Source: Watersipora subatra (lineage: Eukaryota > Bryozoa > Gymnolaemata > Cheilostomatida > Watersiporidae). From it: a stretch of DNA of 64,000 bases. The notes below the pieces were generated by a model. That model was given only the letters and a program-made list of their open reading frames with translations, was not told the DNA's origin and did not search any database. Of this stretch, positions 35,614-50,600 are shown piece after piece. Position numbers and translations under genes: made by a program. Position 1 is the stretch's first letter, and each line of letters opens with the position of its first letter. The DNA lies in assembly GCF_963576615.1 (NCBI RefSeq), contig NC_088717.1, forward strand, positions 58,392,749 to 58,456,748, in the 5' to 3' direction.

Positions 35614-38600
35614 GTGAGTAACGATGATGATCGGTCAAAGCTAGGTACTCCCATAACTTCAATTATTGACTCTAGTATTAATATCTTTTTTAACAATTAT
35701 AAACCTATGGTATTCGTTGTTCGTGACAGATTGTTAAAATGTATTGAAGCCTACATTTTTTACTTGGTGGCAATAATCGAATAAAATCTTCATCGCCGAG
35801 AGTCGTACAAGACAACGGACGTTTTCTTTTAATAAATTCTATATTTTCTGCTTTTCATTTCCCAGGACATTTTCTTTTCCATTTTGCCTTTTATTTCTCC
35901 CCCTATTTAATAAGCATTACTACTGTCGGAGTTTCTAATTTACAGCAGACTGTTGCTTGTTAGGCGTTAGCAAGGGCAATTCTTTGTAATGAGGAGTTCC
36001 ATGATTACGGTAGCTTGCACTTTGCCAACTTTTAACAGTTCTAAAATTAGTAATCAGAAACTTGTGTCAAATCATGGATTAATATTGATCGCATAAAATA
36101 CCTAGCAGGGAACTCATGGATTATCTCAACTAAGTCTAACTTAGCTTAGCTGCCTTTATATGTAAACATGAATAAATGTACTATAAGGCATTTTTCATTC
36201 AAAATGATATGGAAAAACTTACAATTTTGAATGTAAGCAGAAATAAATGAGGACTATTTCATGTTAATAGTATTAAAGGATTATCTTATCAATGTTTTAT
36301 CTATCCTATTCTGTACTAGATTGTTGCTGCTTTTTGAAAATGAATAGCCCTATATGGAAAACTTATCAACTACTTACAGTTTTAATATGATAGATAATGC
36401 GGAAGTATACTGTATACGGAAGTACATAAATACATATTGTGCTCGAGTGACAAACTTATATACCAAAATTATCTAATTTATATCCACCACATTGCTGTTT
36501 GGTTCATATTTTGTCCGTGGTAAATTTGTGCTTCTCACTTCTAAAACAATCATTGTTCATTCAAGTTGTTAAAAAAGCAGTTAAGTCACTCTGTTAAATT
36601 TTTTGTCAAGAAAGTTTCGACAGAGTGATTTGGGATTTAACATAAGGAAGTGATTTCTAAAAGAACTTCTTTTATTGAAAACTTATTTACTGATCATTCC
36701 TCATTCAATGAAATTGCCTTTTACAAGCCAAGAAAAATTTCCAGTGTGTGATAATGCAAATAGGAAAAAATGTCTCTTGGCTTTTATAAACAATTTCACT
36801 ATCTGATGGAGAATTTTGATGAATCCCATAAAATAACATGCTAGCATCTCAAACACTTTTCTTTTTAACCTCAAATCTATTTTTGTGATTTACTGAAATG
36901 TACTGCTTATCGTATGTTGTCTTTTGTTCAGTACGCTATGGAGCTTTTTCTTTTACATATTTATTATTCATCAAGTTTTATTTTGTATAAATGTGACTAT
37001 TGCGATTTTGAATGCTTTCAAAAAGATCACGATTATCATGGTTAGTTTAAACTTTTGAAATGTGTTGAAAAATTGTTGTGTATTACATATTCTTTCAGTA
37101 GGAATGCACTGGTCTACTTCATGTGTTTCATGTTCATTTCATCAAATACACATCGGGCCTAATTGCTCAAAAATGCAAGTGAAAGCTTTCTTTGAGAGAA
37201 ATGACAACTGCATTTCGGTTGACGCGAGGCGGTTGACGGTTGACGCGAGGCGTTAAGTGCAACCTAGATTGATGCTTAAAATCAATAGTTTGTGGAACTT
37301 ATAACCAGCGCTAAGAGGTGTGTCTAATTACCTCACAGGCCGCTCAAGCCATTGGTTAGCCTCTCAGATGTTTTTATTGCTTGTACAAAGGAAAGTAAAT
37401 TATAACAAAATGAGTACAGCCTATATTTAATGATGCTTATTTTTTTCCATCTAAAAGTCCTTTAACAGTAATTTAAATTAATGAGCAACTATAGCTTCCT
37501 TATAGGTCTTTCACGCTAGATAAATCATTTGTAATTCTCAGAAAGTCTGTTTAGTGCGGCCAAGAGCCAGCAGAGCCTGTGCTTCAGTTTTTAATGTTTG
37601 TTCTAGCTGGCAATCGGTAACTTTTCCCTCTAAAGAGAAGTGTTGAAAGGGCGAACATATTATTTTCATGTTATTCCGAAAGCCAATACTGCTTTTTATG
37701 TGGGCTTATGATCAGGCATTAGTGCTATTAAATCATTGGCTCAACTTAAAATCTGTAATATTATTGTGATATTATAGCCACATGTTTTAGTGTCAAGTCG
37801 TATGACATATTGTCGATGTGTTTTTTTCTGCTGTTTGCAAAATCATTTTATACAATTTAGGAGACCCGTCATGTTGTGTCGAGTTTTGGGATGTTGTTGT
37901 TCTGACGACATCGGACGCTGCCCAGCAATCGGTGTACGAGCTAGAGATTTCTGATAAACTTGAGCACAAGCAGCTGCCTATGCGGACCAAGTACCATGTC
38001 ATACACGACCCTCCCGGTTGCAAAATCGGTTCTGGTAAGTCTAAAACTTTAAGATGCGACTTGAGTAAGCATTGAGACAGTCATTAGATCATTAGATAGC
38101 TGTGGACTATCAATGTAAGCAAACTTGCACATGTTTCTTCTATATTATATTAGTTAAAATGTGATCTATGAATAGTTATTTGGTTTTGATATTATAATTC
38201 TACCTATTTGGAGAAGGGGTTTGTTCCATCAAGTTTCACACTAACTAAACTAGAAACTCCATCTTATCTCGGAGTTATCCATGTATGTCATTATCTTGTA
38301 CAATGCAGAAAGTGATCTTATTGCAGGTGGATCCACAATGTACACCATATCATGTCTCGCTAAGCTAGAACCAAATTGGCGCAAGCAAAAGGTTGGTATT
38401 GTCAATAGTTAAAAAATGCACCACTTACCAGCGCGTGACCGCATCTCATTTGCTCAGTTGCAGCTATCAGTTGATTTGTAGCGTTATCACCAGTCACTCC
38501 CCTAGGGGTATTTCGTAATACTATGACACTGCCTGTCTCCTAGCAGATAGCTGCCCTGCCGTCATAACAACCAAACACTTCCTTATCTTATCGCTTGTTT

Positions 38601-41600
38601 TTCGAATAGCTTAACTGCTGCCAATCTATTTGCGTGAGTAGCGATCCGAGCTTTGCAGGAGCAGCGTTCAGAGCCTTGCAGGAACAGCGTTCAGAGCCTT
38701 GCAGGAGCAGCGTTCCGAGCCTTGCAGGAGCAGCGTTCCGAGCCTTGCAGGAGCAGCGTTCCGAGCCTTGCAGGAGCAGCGTTCCGAGCCTTGCAGGAGC
38801 AGCGTTCCGAGCCTTGCAGGAGCAGGGTTCCGAGCCTTGCAGGAGCAGCGTTCCGAGTCTTGCAGGAACAGCGTTCCGAGTCTTGCAGGAACAGCGTTCC
38901 GAGTCTTGCAGGAACAGCGGTCCGAGTCTTGCAGGAACAGCGTTCCGAGTCTTGCAGGAACAGCGTTCCGAGTCTTGCAAGAACAGCGTTCCGAGTCTTG
39001 CAGGAACAGCGTTCCGAGCCTTGCAAGAGCTTTGCAGCTGACAGCCAGGCTGCGCGTTAGAGTTTACTACCGGTTTCTCACTTGGCTGGCAAATTCCGCA
39101 CAGAACTCAAGGAATTTATATCTGCTAATGGTAAACCGCTTCAGTGGAAAAATCTCAACCTCTTTAGTTGGATTAGTGGGATAAAATGCTTTTTGCCGAG
39201 CATAAAATTTTCATTGCTGCGGTCTAGTTGTCTGAAATCACTGGCTGTCACTTGCGTCACCATGCACTGTAACGACCACTGCCAGGGAGTGTCCTAGGAA
39301 CACATGTTTATTTCATAGCAACCTTTGCAGACAACTGTTGAATTAGTTGGTCAGATATTTCATAGCAAGATTACAATGAGTGGCAGGTTTACACTCGGTA
39401 AATATTATGAGGGTCGGTAAATATTATGAGGGTCGGCGAGTCGCTGAAACTTAATGACAAACTTACAAAATGTTAGTTGAGGTTATCATGAAGTATCAGT
39501 ATTTTTTATGATTCGCAATTGTTTTTGATGTTTGAGTTGATCTGACTGTCAGGATGGTTCAAGATTAAAATCGGCAAAACTTGATTGCGATTGAAAAGCT
39601 CAGAAGAAAACTGCGTGGGAAATGACATCACTAGTTGTTATAGTTGATATCGGCTATTGCGTTCAAGTTGCAGTGATCGAAATTCTGTCAAGAAGTTGTA
39701 TAAGTGTCTCTATTCTGTCGAGCGGTTTAATCTCGATCAGGTTTTGTCGATTTTAATCTCAAAACATCCTGGTAGTCAGATCACCACAAACATAAAAAAC
39801 GATCACAAATTATAGAAAAATACCAATACTTTCCAATAAAATGTACTGAAATTTAATGCGAGTTTTAGTTTTATTTTCAATCTTTAAAAATATTGAAAAT
39901 AAAACTATCTAGCATCAAATCAACGTTTTTCTTTTTATAAAATTAATTGTTTCACTAAATATATTCGCTTTTCTACGTAAAGCTCCAGCATGTCTACAAG
40001 TTAGCTAATCCTTCACATGTGATGTTCAGCGCTGTTTCTAGCTCACCGAGGGTCACTATGTGCAATGTGCTGCATTTATTTACTTCTGTAAATAATAAGT
40101 TGCAGGGTAACACTGTGCAAAGACATCGGGCAAAGTAGTGACACTATTTATTGCTATGATAGACCTGAATGCCAGCTCTATATATAGCGCTACATGCCGA
40201 CGATCTATTTCAATGGTGTAACTGGCTAAAACTGGTATCGCTACGTCACTGGGTTTTGTTGTTCGTGTCATTAAATGCCATTGTTTGATATCGATTTCGG
40301 ACAGCGTGCTCAGCCTCTGACTTATCTACAGCTGATAGGAGCTGCGCGAATACCCCTGCACATGCTCTTAGTTTGTACAAACACAAAACACGCTCGCGGA
40401 TCCGTCACGCCCCAGCCATAGAAAGGGCGGAAGCTTTGCTTGGTGAACAACCATGTATTGTTTTCTTCTCAATTACAGACCATAACTATGGCCAAAGAGA
40501 ATATTTAGTTAGATTTTGTACCTCTAGTAACATCCTTGACCAGCTGTCTGCTCAAGAGGTCCTATTTCGAGTCACCGTAGTCGTGCCAAAGGAGCTGTTA
40601 TCAGCACGCTTGTTTGTTTTTGCCTTCAGATAGTTTTAGTTTATCACCCTGCAAAGTTCCGGAATGCTCTATATAGCCTCTGAATTTTTACTGTTGTAAC
40701 CTGTGAGTGCTGCTCGCAGTAAACCTTTATGATCTAACTTTTGTAAAGATTGGCCTCTCCGCGGCAGCATATTATGCTGCCCCTCCGCAGCAGCATATTA
40801 TGAACATGCTCTTGCTGAGTTTCATCAACAGTGTACCATCATACATTCTCCTTGTTGCAACTACTGAGATACACTTTTCACACTGAGAATGAATTCTTTC
40901 GTCTCATATTCAGTATGTTTATATACCTGTGTTTGATAAAATTGGTTTAAAAGAGTGCCACGCCCATCGCTTGCTTCCATTGATGCATCAATGTCCATCG
41001 TCAGTACATTCATGCTATTCCAGTACCCGCCAAGAATTTGCATATAAAGCTCTTTGATGTGAACGAGTGCAAGATGGAGAACACGAGTCCTTGACATGAA
41101 TCTCAGGACTGTTTCATACAACTTTGTTTGCACTCCCTTTACACAGGGTGCTTTGAATGACTTGTTTTACACATTGCATAATAAAAAACAGCAAAAAACT
41201 GCGAGAGTTTATCATCAACTATAAGATAGATATTCAAGAGAATTTGTTGTGTGAAGTTGAATGTCCAACTAAATGTAATTAATACATAGCGATGGTAGCA
41301 GTTTGCCTTTAATGTGTCTATCAGTGGTTTTAGTTGTTACACTTAGTGCAATTACTGACAGTTTACGACTCGTTTGAGTTGTCTGGAGGTCATATCCACT
41401 TACGTTTGTCTGTCTGATTTGTGAGTTCTTGACTTTAGACATTTCCTCACTGTGATACAATGCAACTTCCTCAAGTGTTGTAATAGTCCACTAGTGAAGT
41501 ATTCCTGGCAGTTACCCTTTTTCAAGTACTCTTGTTAGTTTGCTTTTAGTGTTGCATTTCTCAAGTCATGACCGATTACATAATGTGTATGACACATGCT

Positions 41601-44600
41601 GTGTATGTGCTGCAATGCCTTGTATCTTGATAGGCCGTAGAATCAGCTGTGATGAAACACATGAACTTATGTATTTCACAATGGGCCTGTAGTCAGTGCG
41701 GTTGCCTTTGTATGGTTGGTCATATCGCAATCTACCTAAGCTGTTTTATTTTCTCACATCCAGCTAAAAAAAACCAAAGTTGATGAAGAGCTGAAGAGAG
41801 GTCACGTCACACAGATCAGAATCAAACACACAAAAATAATAATATTCTAGCTCTTTCCTGTCTGAAGGTCACATGATTGAAATTGTTACATCGTGATTCA
41901 GATATGAATTGATCCTGAGTAAAAAAACTAGAGTGGATATTGCATTTGCTAGTAATATGTTGTCCAACCAAACACGAGCTTGGCCCTGGGTCAAGCCAAA
42001 TTGAGCAGGACAGAAATCATGCAATAGTTCGCCTTTCTTCAGAGTTGTTTATTAGGTTGTTGTCTGACCATCTGTTAATATTCACATGTTAATCGGCTCC
42101 ATAGATTATTAAATAAAAACATTTGGGCTACGCAATAAATGGTCGCTTAGTCCTACCAGATGACTATAAACTTGAAGTTATCTTCTAGGTACCACACTTT
42201 CACCGATATCTGATCAATTCTGTCGATTACCTGCGAATGAATTCAGCAAAGCATTTTCGACACCGAACATATTTGTTATAGAGCAAGCATTCCATTGTCG
42301 TAGCCTAATAATATAGTATTAACAAATTTATGTAAAGACCTTTGACCGCCACTTTTGCTGATGCATTGACGCGAATACGCATCCACTTTCAACGGACCTT
42401 AGTCAACTCCGTTATCGCATGATCGTCGTGTGACTCCATCGAAACAGAAACTACCTCACTTCTCCTAAAATTGTTAAGGGTACACAATTGAAATCCAAAC
42501 ATCTCACTTCCACCCATAAGTGCACCCCCAAGTCTCTACCTTAATGTAGTGTCAAACTTGTTTTATACAGTTACAAACCGATTTGGAAGTCAATAACTCC
42601 TTTTTAGTGTTACTTATGTTCAAAGCTGTAGCATTAATCAGCTTTCAAAGTCTTGATTAAAATAAACAGATTAATTTTTCTTATCGCAAACTGGTATAAA
42701 TGGCTACAGCACAGACTAAACCACTAAGATTTCATATAAAACGGATATCATGCATGGCGCGGAAAATCTTCAAGGTTGATGTTTTCTTCTCGTTGAAAAA
42801 TTTTTCGTAAGATTATTTCCTTTAAAAAATCAGTAAGTAAGTCTCTCTTCAAATTTTTGCATTTCTGGACAATGAAGGATATCATAAAGAACAAATCTTT
42901 GAAACAAAAAGGCAGAGAATGACAAATAATAAGCTCACAAGCTCAAAGAGGAATCTGTTCTTCTTCGACCTTTGAACCCAGTTAAACTGTTATGGGCCTG
43001 TCATTGTAGTTGCTGCCTCTTTTTGCAGATCCTACTCATGCATGCTGGGGGCTCAAGTCAGCGTTTACCAAGTGCAAGTGTCCTTGGTAAGGCGTTCATC
43101 ACCATTCCAATAGGTAAGATAACTTCCTTCCTCTGACAGTATTTATTATTACCCATAATCACGCCCTCTTAACATCATGCCTACATCAAGTTAAACTTTG
43201 CATGGCCAGTCATTCTAAGCAGTTCTAACCCGCAGCACAATTTTTTATTGTAATAACAACAGCAGGGAATATTATCCATTTTATATAATTTCGATCAAAT
43301 ACCTCATTTATCAACACTTTCAAGTCGTGAAAATTGACACCAAGATTCGCAATCTTTGCCAAATATCGATCGGAAATTACTGCTACACAATAGAATTATA
43401 TTAAAATTGCTTGTTGAGCAAAATTATCTAAAAATTGTACATGTATATTCAAAATCCTTGTTCATGAAAGCAGAGCATATGTTTTAAACAGATTACTTCT
43501 GATAATAGCTAATTTTTGCAGACAATTTTTGAATTTTGTATTTTTGTGAAGGAAATATTGTTTGCTAGAGCACTGCACAAGATCTACGCACAAGCCGACT
43601 AGTGTAATTTTATAGCCAGCACTTGAAAGTTGATAAGAGATATATAGATACGGAATGGACTCTTTCGGTGTTTGTGGAACCTGACATGTTAAATAACTAC
43701 AACAACATGGCCTGGCAATAGGTGGGGGAAATGTTTAAGAATGGCGACCAATAAAAGAGCTTTTGTCTTGCGTTCATGCATCAGGTAATCATCGGTGCTG
43801 ACATCATAATTTATATGGCTATGTTTAATTCTATGTTTAGCCGAAAAAATGACTGCCTTATGTCACAGCTTGGAGCTTGTGTTGCGAGTGTTTTTATCTT
43901 GTAACTGTTTTTTTGTTTTATGTTCAAAATCATTGCTAAAAAATGCAATATCTTTATTATATAGCTGTAAATGGATTATTATATAGTTATAAATAGATTA
44001 TTATATGTTTATAAATAGACGTAGTTTAAAATGTTCTTACAATGGTCTTTCATGTTATGCAAATGTGATTATATCATGCATCATGCACGTGACACGTAAA
44101 AGCGTTCCATCTTTTGAAACGGGCTAAATGTACACATGTAGCAAGCCAGTGAAACAAGATAAACACTTTGTGCTACTGCCACAGTTTCTCCAGCCATCCA
44201 TATGATTCGTGAGCAGTCAATTCCTAAATAGTTTGATGAAATACCACAGGATTGTGTTCAATTGATGCAGATTAGATCTTCTTTCCAATGGACTATTTTA
44301 CTCAGCTAGAAATGCTACAAGTTAGTGGCATACAATACGCGTAACCTCGGCAAGGAAGACTGTAAATGACTGTTTTACTAATATAATTGTAAGTATAATG
44401 GAAAAATAAAAATTAACTCAATGCAAGCTTACTCCTATAACTTATGAATGAAGAGTGTATTCTCTTTAGAATACTCGGGCAGCAGTTGACAGGAGGGTAT
44501 AACTCTTACTGTTGAACTGAGACAAATGTCAAAATTTTAATCAGTTTGAGGGTCGAGTAAAAGAATTCGCGTGTTGCCATAAAGAAGGTTAGATAACTCA

Positions 44601-47600
44601 CAAAGATTCATTCATCCAACTATAAATTCAATATTCTCTTATTGGAATAATAAATAAACACTCGACATAATTTTTATTGTCGTACTAAATATGAAACATT
44701 AAGTTTTAACCTATATGAGATCCAAGTATACATTTTTACATGTAACACAGATGAGTTCCAAATGTATTTACATGTAACACAGACGACTACCAAATGTATT
44801 TACATGTAACACAGACGACTACCAAATGTATTTACGTGTAACACAGACGACTACTAAATGTATTTACATGTAACACAGACGACTACTAAATGTATTTACA
44901 TGTAACACAGACGACTACTAAATGTATTTACATGTAACACAGACGACTACCAAATGTATTTACATGTAACACAGACTACTACCAAATGTATTTACATGTA
45001 ACACAGACGACTACTAAATGTATTTACATGTAACACAGACGAGTACCAAATGTATTTACATGTAACACAGACGACTACCAAATGTATTTACATGTAACAC
45101 AGACGACTACTAAATGTATTTACATGTAACACAGACGACTACCAAATGTATTTACATGTAACACAGACGACTACCAAATGTATTTACATGTAACACAGAC
45201 GACTACTAAATGTATTTACATGTAACACAGACGACTACTAAATGTATTTACATGTAACACAGACGACTACTAAATGTATTTACATGTAACACAGACGACT
45301 ACTAAATGTATTTACATGTAACACAGACGACTACCAAATGTATTTACATGTAACACAGACTACTACCAAATGTATTTACATGTAACACAGACGACTACTA
45401 AATGTATTTACATGTAACACAGACGAGTACCAAATGTATTTACATGTAACACAGACGACTACCAAATGTATTTACATGTAACACAGACGACTACTAAATG
45501 TATTTACATGTAACACAGACGACTACCAAATGTATTTACATGTAACACAGACGAGTACCAAATGTATTTACATGTAACACAGACGAGTACCAAATGTATT
45601 TACATGTAACACAGACGAGTACCAAATGTATTTACATGTAACACAGACGACTACTAAATGTATTTACATGTAACACAGACGACTACTAAATGTATTTACA
45701 TGTAACACAGACGACTACTAAATGTATTTACATGTAACACAGACGACTACTAAATGTATTTACATGTAACACAGACGACTACCAAATGTATTTACATGTA
45801 ACACAGACGACTACCAAATGTATTTACATGTAACACAGACGACTACCAAATGTATTTACATGTAACACAGATGACTACCAAATGTATTTACATGTAACAC
45901 AGATGACTACCAAATGTTAGAATCAAGAACTGAATAACTCGGAGCTAACTTACTCGTATAACTAGAAAAGTTATTATTTTGAATGCCTAGCAAGTTCTGA
46001 CATATATTTCTCTGTCAAACTTTGCACACAGCATTGATAATTTTGGCCAATTCGACATTGTTCTGTTTGAATAGTTTCATTAGTAATTAATTTGTCATGA
46101 AACTTCTCCCATGATATGTAGTTTGAAAGTAAGAATGGCAAAGTTGTTATATGTTAAATACAAATTTTCTGATCGAAGACTTTTTATTACCCGGACAGTG
46201 CCGGGTAGCACAGTTAGTGTATCTATATTTTGGAATGTACATGCTCTACCGTGGTTAGTTTTAAGCACGCTCCTAAGTCATGTGTATAACGTTATTTCTT
46301 TCCAAATTTCTTTAATGTTTTCTATTCCAGTTCTCAGTACATTCTTGTCAAGGAGTTATGCTTTTCCCCGCAGGTAACCGACTCTATAGCATGTTTGACA
46401 TCAAGCTGGCTTTGTGCATGCCTTTTGCCAAGAGACTGCCTCCTGGTCTCTTCATCTGCTGTCCTGACACCTTTGAGTCTTTCACTTTTGGTAAGTGAAT
46501 GCGCTTGCTATATGGTGCTAGCTTTAGTTTTAAGCTAGCACCATATAGCTGCTTACCTACTTGGAATACCGGCTGCTCTCGCTGGGGCTTGCCAAGGGAT
46601 AGTCAACTTGGGGTATAGTGAGGCGTTCAGGTTCCTATTTCACTTCTCGAAATTGTTACGGAGTTGGAGTAGTTGTGCCTTGATTGGGGCACATGAGGGA
46701 ATATGATAACATGTCTGGTGGGGTGGGGGTCTGTCTGTGTTATTGCAACTTCAATAGCCATGACCTTCATATTTATAATTAGTTTGATGTTTATAGGCTA
46801 TGGCAATGAAAACCTTTTTATAGGAAACTTTTTCCGTATCTGCTAAAAATATTTTACATCGTCATTCACCTTACTCTAAAAGCTCACATATAAATGGATA
46901 ACTCCAAGGTTATGAGTACATGCATGGTGAAACTAAAGCTCACCACATATTGCATCTAATGATACATGCATATATTTTATAGATATTTTATAGATATTTT
47001 ACATGCGTAAACCTCTAAGATACACATTGGGAATCTGAAAGCACCCCAGGATTTTGGCCAAGAGATGCTTGTATGCAAACATCTTCTATAACCTGCTTGC
47101 TTTTTAATCTTTGACATTTGTAGTCTTTGTAGGGTAGCGCTAGCAAATATTGCTGTCATCTCAATTTGCTTGAGCTGGTATGGTACGCATGTAATGTCTA
47201 AAAAACTAGGAGAACTCGTATTTAAGATAGGGGAGGGAGGATGTTGAACTAGATTAGCAGAAAAGTTGCTAATGTTCTCATCGAAGATGTGTCTTCAGGA
47301 TTACACTGGCGTATTTATCTTTGCTCTTGCAAAAGCCGGTAATACCCTCATTTAGTGTAATAGGGCACCTTAGAAGCTGGACACTCCCACCCTGAATCGT
47401 CTGATTCTTTGGGCTGGTCAGTTCATACTACTCAATTGTATCATGCGAAGCCGTTCCTAGTAAACGTGGCTGAGTGGCTGTCTAGACACACCCAGTTAGT
47501 AGCTAGTCTAATGTTTGAACAGGTGTAAATGCTGCGTGCGTGCGCATCTCTTCCAAACTCGCTTTGCCGTCTGCCCAGTCAAGCTTGAATGTGGTGTATA

Positions 47601-50600
47601 ATAGCTTCCATTATGCATCCTATAAGTTTTTTACAATTGAATCATTGGACATGATGCGGATGTGCTGTGTAACAGGATGCCTATGCGTGTTGTCAGCGTG
47701 TCGTCAGCGTCACCAGCTTCATCTATCAATGGACAAAATGTCATACTGAAAGCTGACACACACCTTATTTTGTGGTAACTGCATCTCAAAGGTTTTAAGT
47801 AAAAGCTATAAGCTGTCTATATCTGAGTATAGGTTTTGGCTGTGCGCGTCCCACAACGAGGTCATTTTCAAAGTCTTGTCGCTAATGCTTTGCATGTTTT
47901 GTGAGCTTGAACAACAACTTGTAGTCAGTATTGCAACAATTCCAATGGAAAAACCTGAATAGCATCTCCTTATATAACGGAGTACTTCGTTTTGAGGCAA
48001 TTATCAAAGTCTTATGCATAACTTGTGCATTTCTATTTAATTGCCAATCAGACGCATCACCCAATACCTAATCATCTGGTTAAGCAGCACTCAAGATCCA
48101 ATCACGCTAGTGAGTCACATTTCTGTCAAGTTTGTCAACTGTATAAACATGGCCATAAGCATGCCCTCGTGGACTGTATGTCCAAATCAGGCACTTGAAA
48201 ACAGCAGGACATATGTACCTGCACATTTTAATTAGGTACATATTATACACCGATATATGTTGCATATATCATTAGAGCTCTGATTCAGATTCACTGAAAT
48301 TATAAGCTTAGCAATAAACCTTTATTTATGGAAACATGCTGGAACTATAATTAGAGGTCTGTTGCCTGGAGTTTAGGCCTACTTCATCTTATAGCCTAGA
48401 GGAGTCTTTGGTGAAGACAACACTTCAGTGCATTCTTTTTGTGCTCGCATACAATGAGATGTAGATCGGTGTCTGCATACCCATTGTTGTCTTGTAAAGT
48501 TAGTAAGTAGAGGTACCTTGCTGAAGAGTTCTTTGTGCAGGTTGAAATAACATACGCATTGATAAGGTCAACTGGTCACTGGCCATCGACTGCACTCAAT
48601 GCAGCTCTAGGATATTGTATTGGAAATCTGCTTGGCTGTTGCAGCCTTTATCTTTCAGTCAGTCACTGAACCCTGGCTAGGTTATTGACTATCATGGTGA
48701 CCTATAGTGGCCTCCGGTGATGACCTGTAGTAGCGGTGTCTGCGTGCCTGTCCTGCTTATCACCGTGTAGGTGTCTAGTTGCATGGCTAAATATAGCCTC
48801 AGATGCCGAGGGTACTAGTATTTAATTACTAAAAATCGATAAACAAAATATGTAACAATTGCAATTTTAAATAACAAAAAATATTAACAGACAATAACAG
48901 TAGTTAATCAAAATTTGTAAAATTAGTTTTTTGCTATTGCCTTATTAAATAAACATATGGCTAGCTGAACCAGGGTTCACAGGATCCCCAACTCGCATTT
49001 ACAGGGACTCATCGGGTTACGCCCGTCCGATTTATGCTGTTCCGAGGTTATGAAAGTGGCCCATAGCAATTTAAAAAAACCACATTAAGCATCGTTATTC
49101 CATTCTATGAATATGCTGTGGTTGTGTCTATAAGTTTCAGTAGTGTGACTCAGCTTCAGTAATACACCCTTTCTTGTGTACATCTTATTACAACTTACTT
49201 TAATTCATGCAGTAAGGAGTTGTTTTCTCTTTTTAAATTGAGCATTTTTATATTATGTATTAAATTTTATTATAGTACAATAGTTTTCAGCACACATTGA
49301 TTAATTTATTTATGTTCCAACTTTTATAAGTTGAGAACCCTCTGTATATGTTGTTTACTTTTGCAAGATGACTGTTGTGTTATTTACAGGAAATAATGGA
49401 GACTGGAATTTCGGTGACAGGGAAGGATTTTTAGCCTTGGCTCACCCATCTCCTCTCTACGTCGGCAAAGGGCATGGAGTCTACGTTCTCGATCATAGAA
49501 ACAACAAACTGGACACAGGTAAGTTTCAGCTAGCATCACTTGTTTACGTTTGATCATTATCTTTCCTTAAGTGACCTAGATTAGATAGCTGGGTGACCTA
49601 GATTGGATTCTAGGAATGTTTGATAGCGGGGAGGCATGCTGCTGGTATCAGACGGTTCATCTTCTTTCAATCCTCTGATCTTTGTAGATTGTAGTTATCT
49701 GCCTTGGATAATGCTAGCGTAGGCCCTAGTTGTGCTAGGCTGACTCATTGTATTGCAGAGAGGATACTGAGTGGATAGCCCTGATGTTGTACAGTATACT
49801 CAAGTATTGTGCAATAACTGCTATGGTGCACTCATATATGGGATGCACCTCGTTACAAATTATCAACTTATGAACAACCGTGCGTGCGGTGTGTGAAGTT
49901 TGCTAGAGATATCTGAGTTACATTACAGCCAATGAGAGACATGTTTTAAACCATTTCGGGCAGATTGAGCGACTGCAGGTCTAAGAAGGTGGTGCTTTTC
50001 TTTAAAACTCCGACAAGCTATGTCTTCCGTCTTCAAGAAAAGATGCAACTTTGAGAATTAATGGTTCAGCTGTCTTTAAAACTAGTAAAAACTAAATTAG
50101 TAGGGCATACTACCTTTCTCAGCAACTATTCTTAACATTGTAAACAATATACTTTATAAACAGTATATTTTAACATTAAAAATAGTTTGTTAGCATTATG
50201 AACAGCTTTTGCTAACATTAGAGACAGTTTATGTTAACGTTATAAACTGTTTGTTAACGTTATAAACACTTTATGTTAGCATTATAGCAGTTTATGTTAA
50301 CATTATAAATAGTAGGTGTTATAACATCACAGACAATATGTGTTAACATTACAGACAATATGTGTTATCATTATAAACAATATATGTTAACTTCATAAAC
50401 ATATATTACCATTATATACAGTACATGTTAAAATGATAAACAATATGTTTACGCTAAGACTGAATGGTCTATAGTACATTTTTTAATTTTGTTGGTATTG
50501 CAGTTAAGAAAATAATTTTATTATAATGGCTCAGCATCTTTTTTAAATGCCCAAAATACATTTTTTACCCAAATATTTAGTGCACTATTTGCATTCCATA

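Larger units (their letters stand above)
43114..46373 (+). other. FPGT intron 4
   Basis: 3.3 kb. It holds the 32-bp array (44728-45917) and a Helitron 3' end (46080-46215). The remainder is AT-rich without recognised content. Confidence 0.75.

Noticed and set aside
38588-39184. Five overlapping open frames of 111-161 codons on both strands
   Set aside because: They come from a 23-bp tandem repeat with no stops in most frames and lie inside FPGT intron 3. A repeat read in several frames at once is not evidence for a gene.
40861-41133. 90-codon - strand frame as a small gene
   Set aside because: No family resemblance, inside FPGT intron 3 on the opposite strand, and of a length expected by chance.
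44728-45917. CRISPR-like array of regular 32-bp repeats
   Set aside because: There are no variable spacers, since units abut directly, and it lies in an animal intron. It is a minisatellite.
46111-46377. 88-codon + strand frame overlapping FPGT exon 5
   Set aside because: Most of it is Helitron 3' end and intron, and it runs only a few bases into exon 5. It is not a separate gene.
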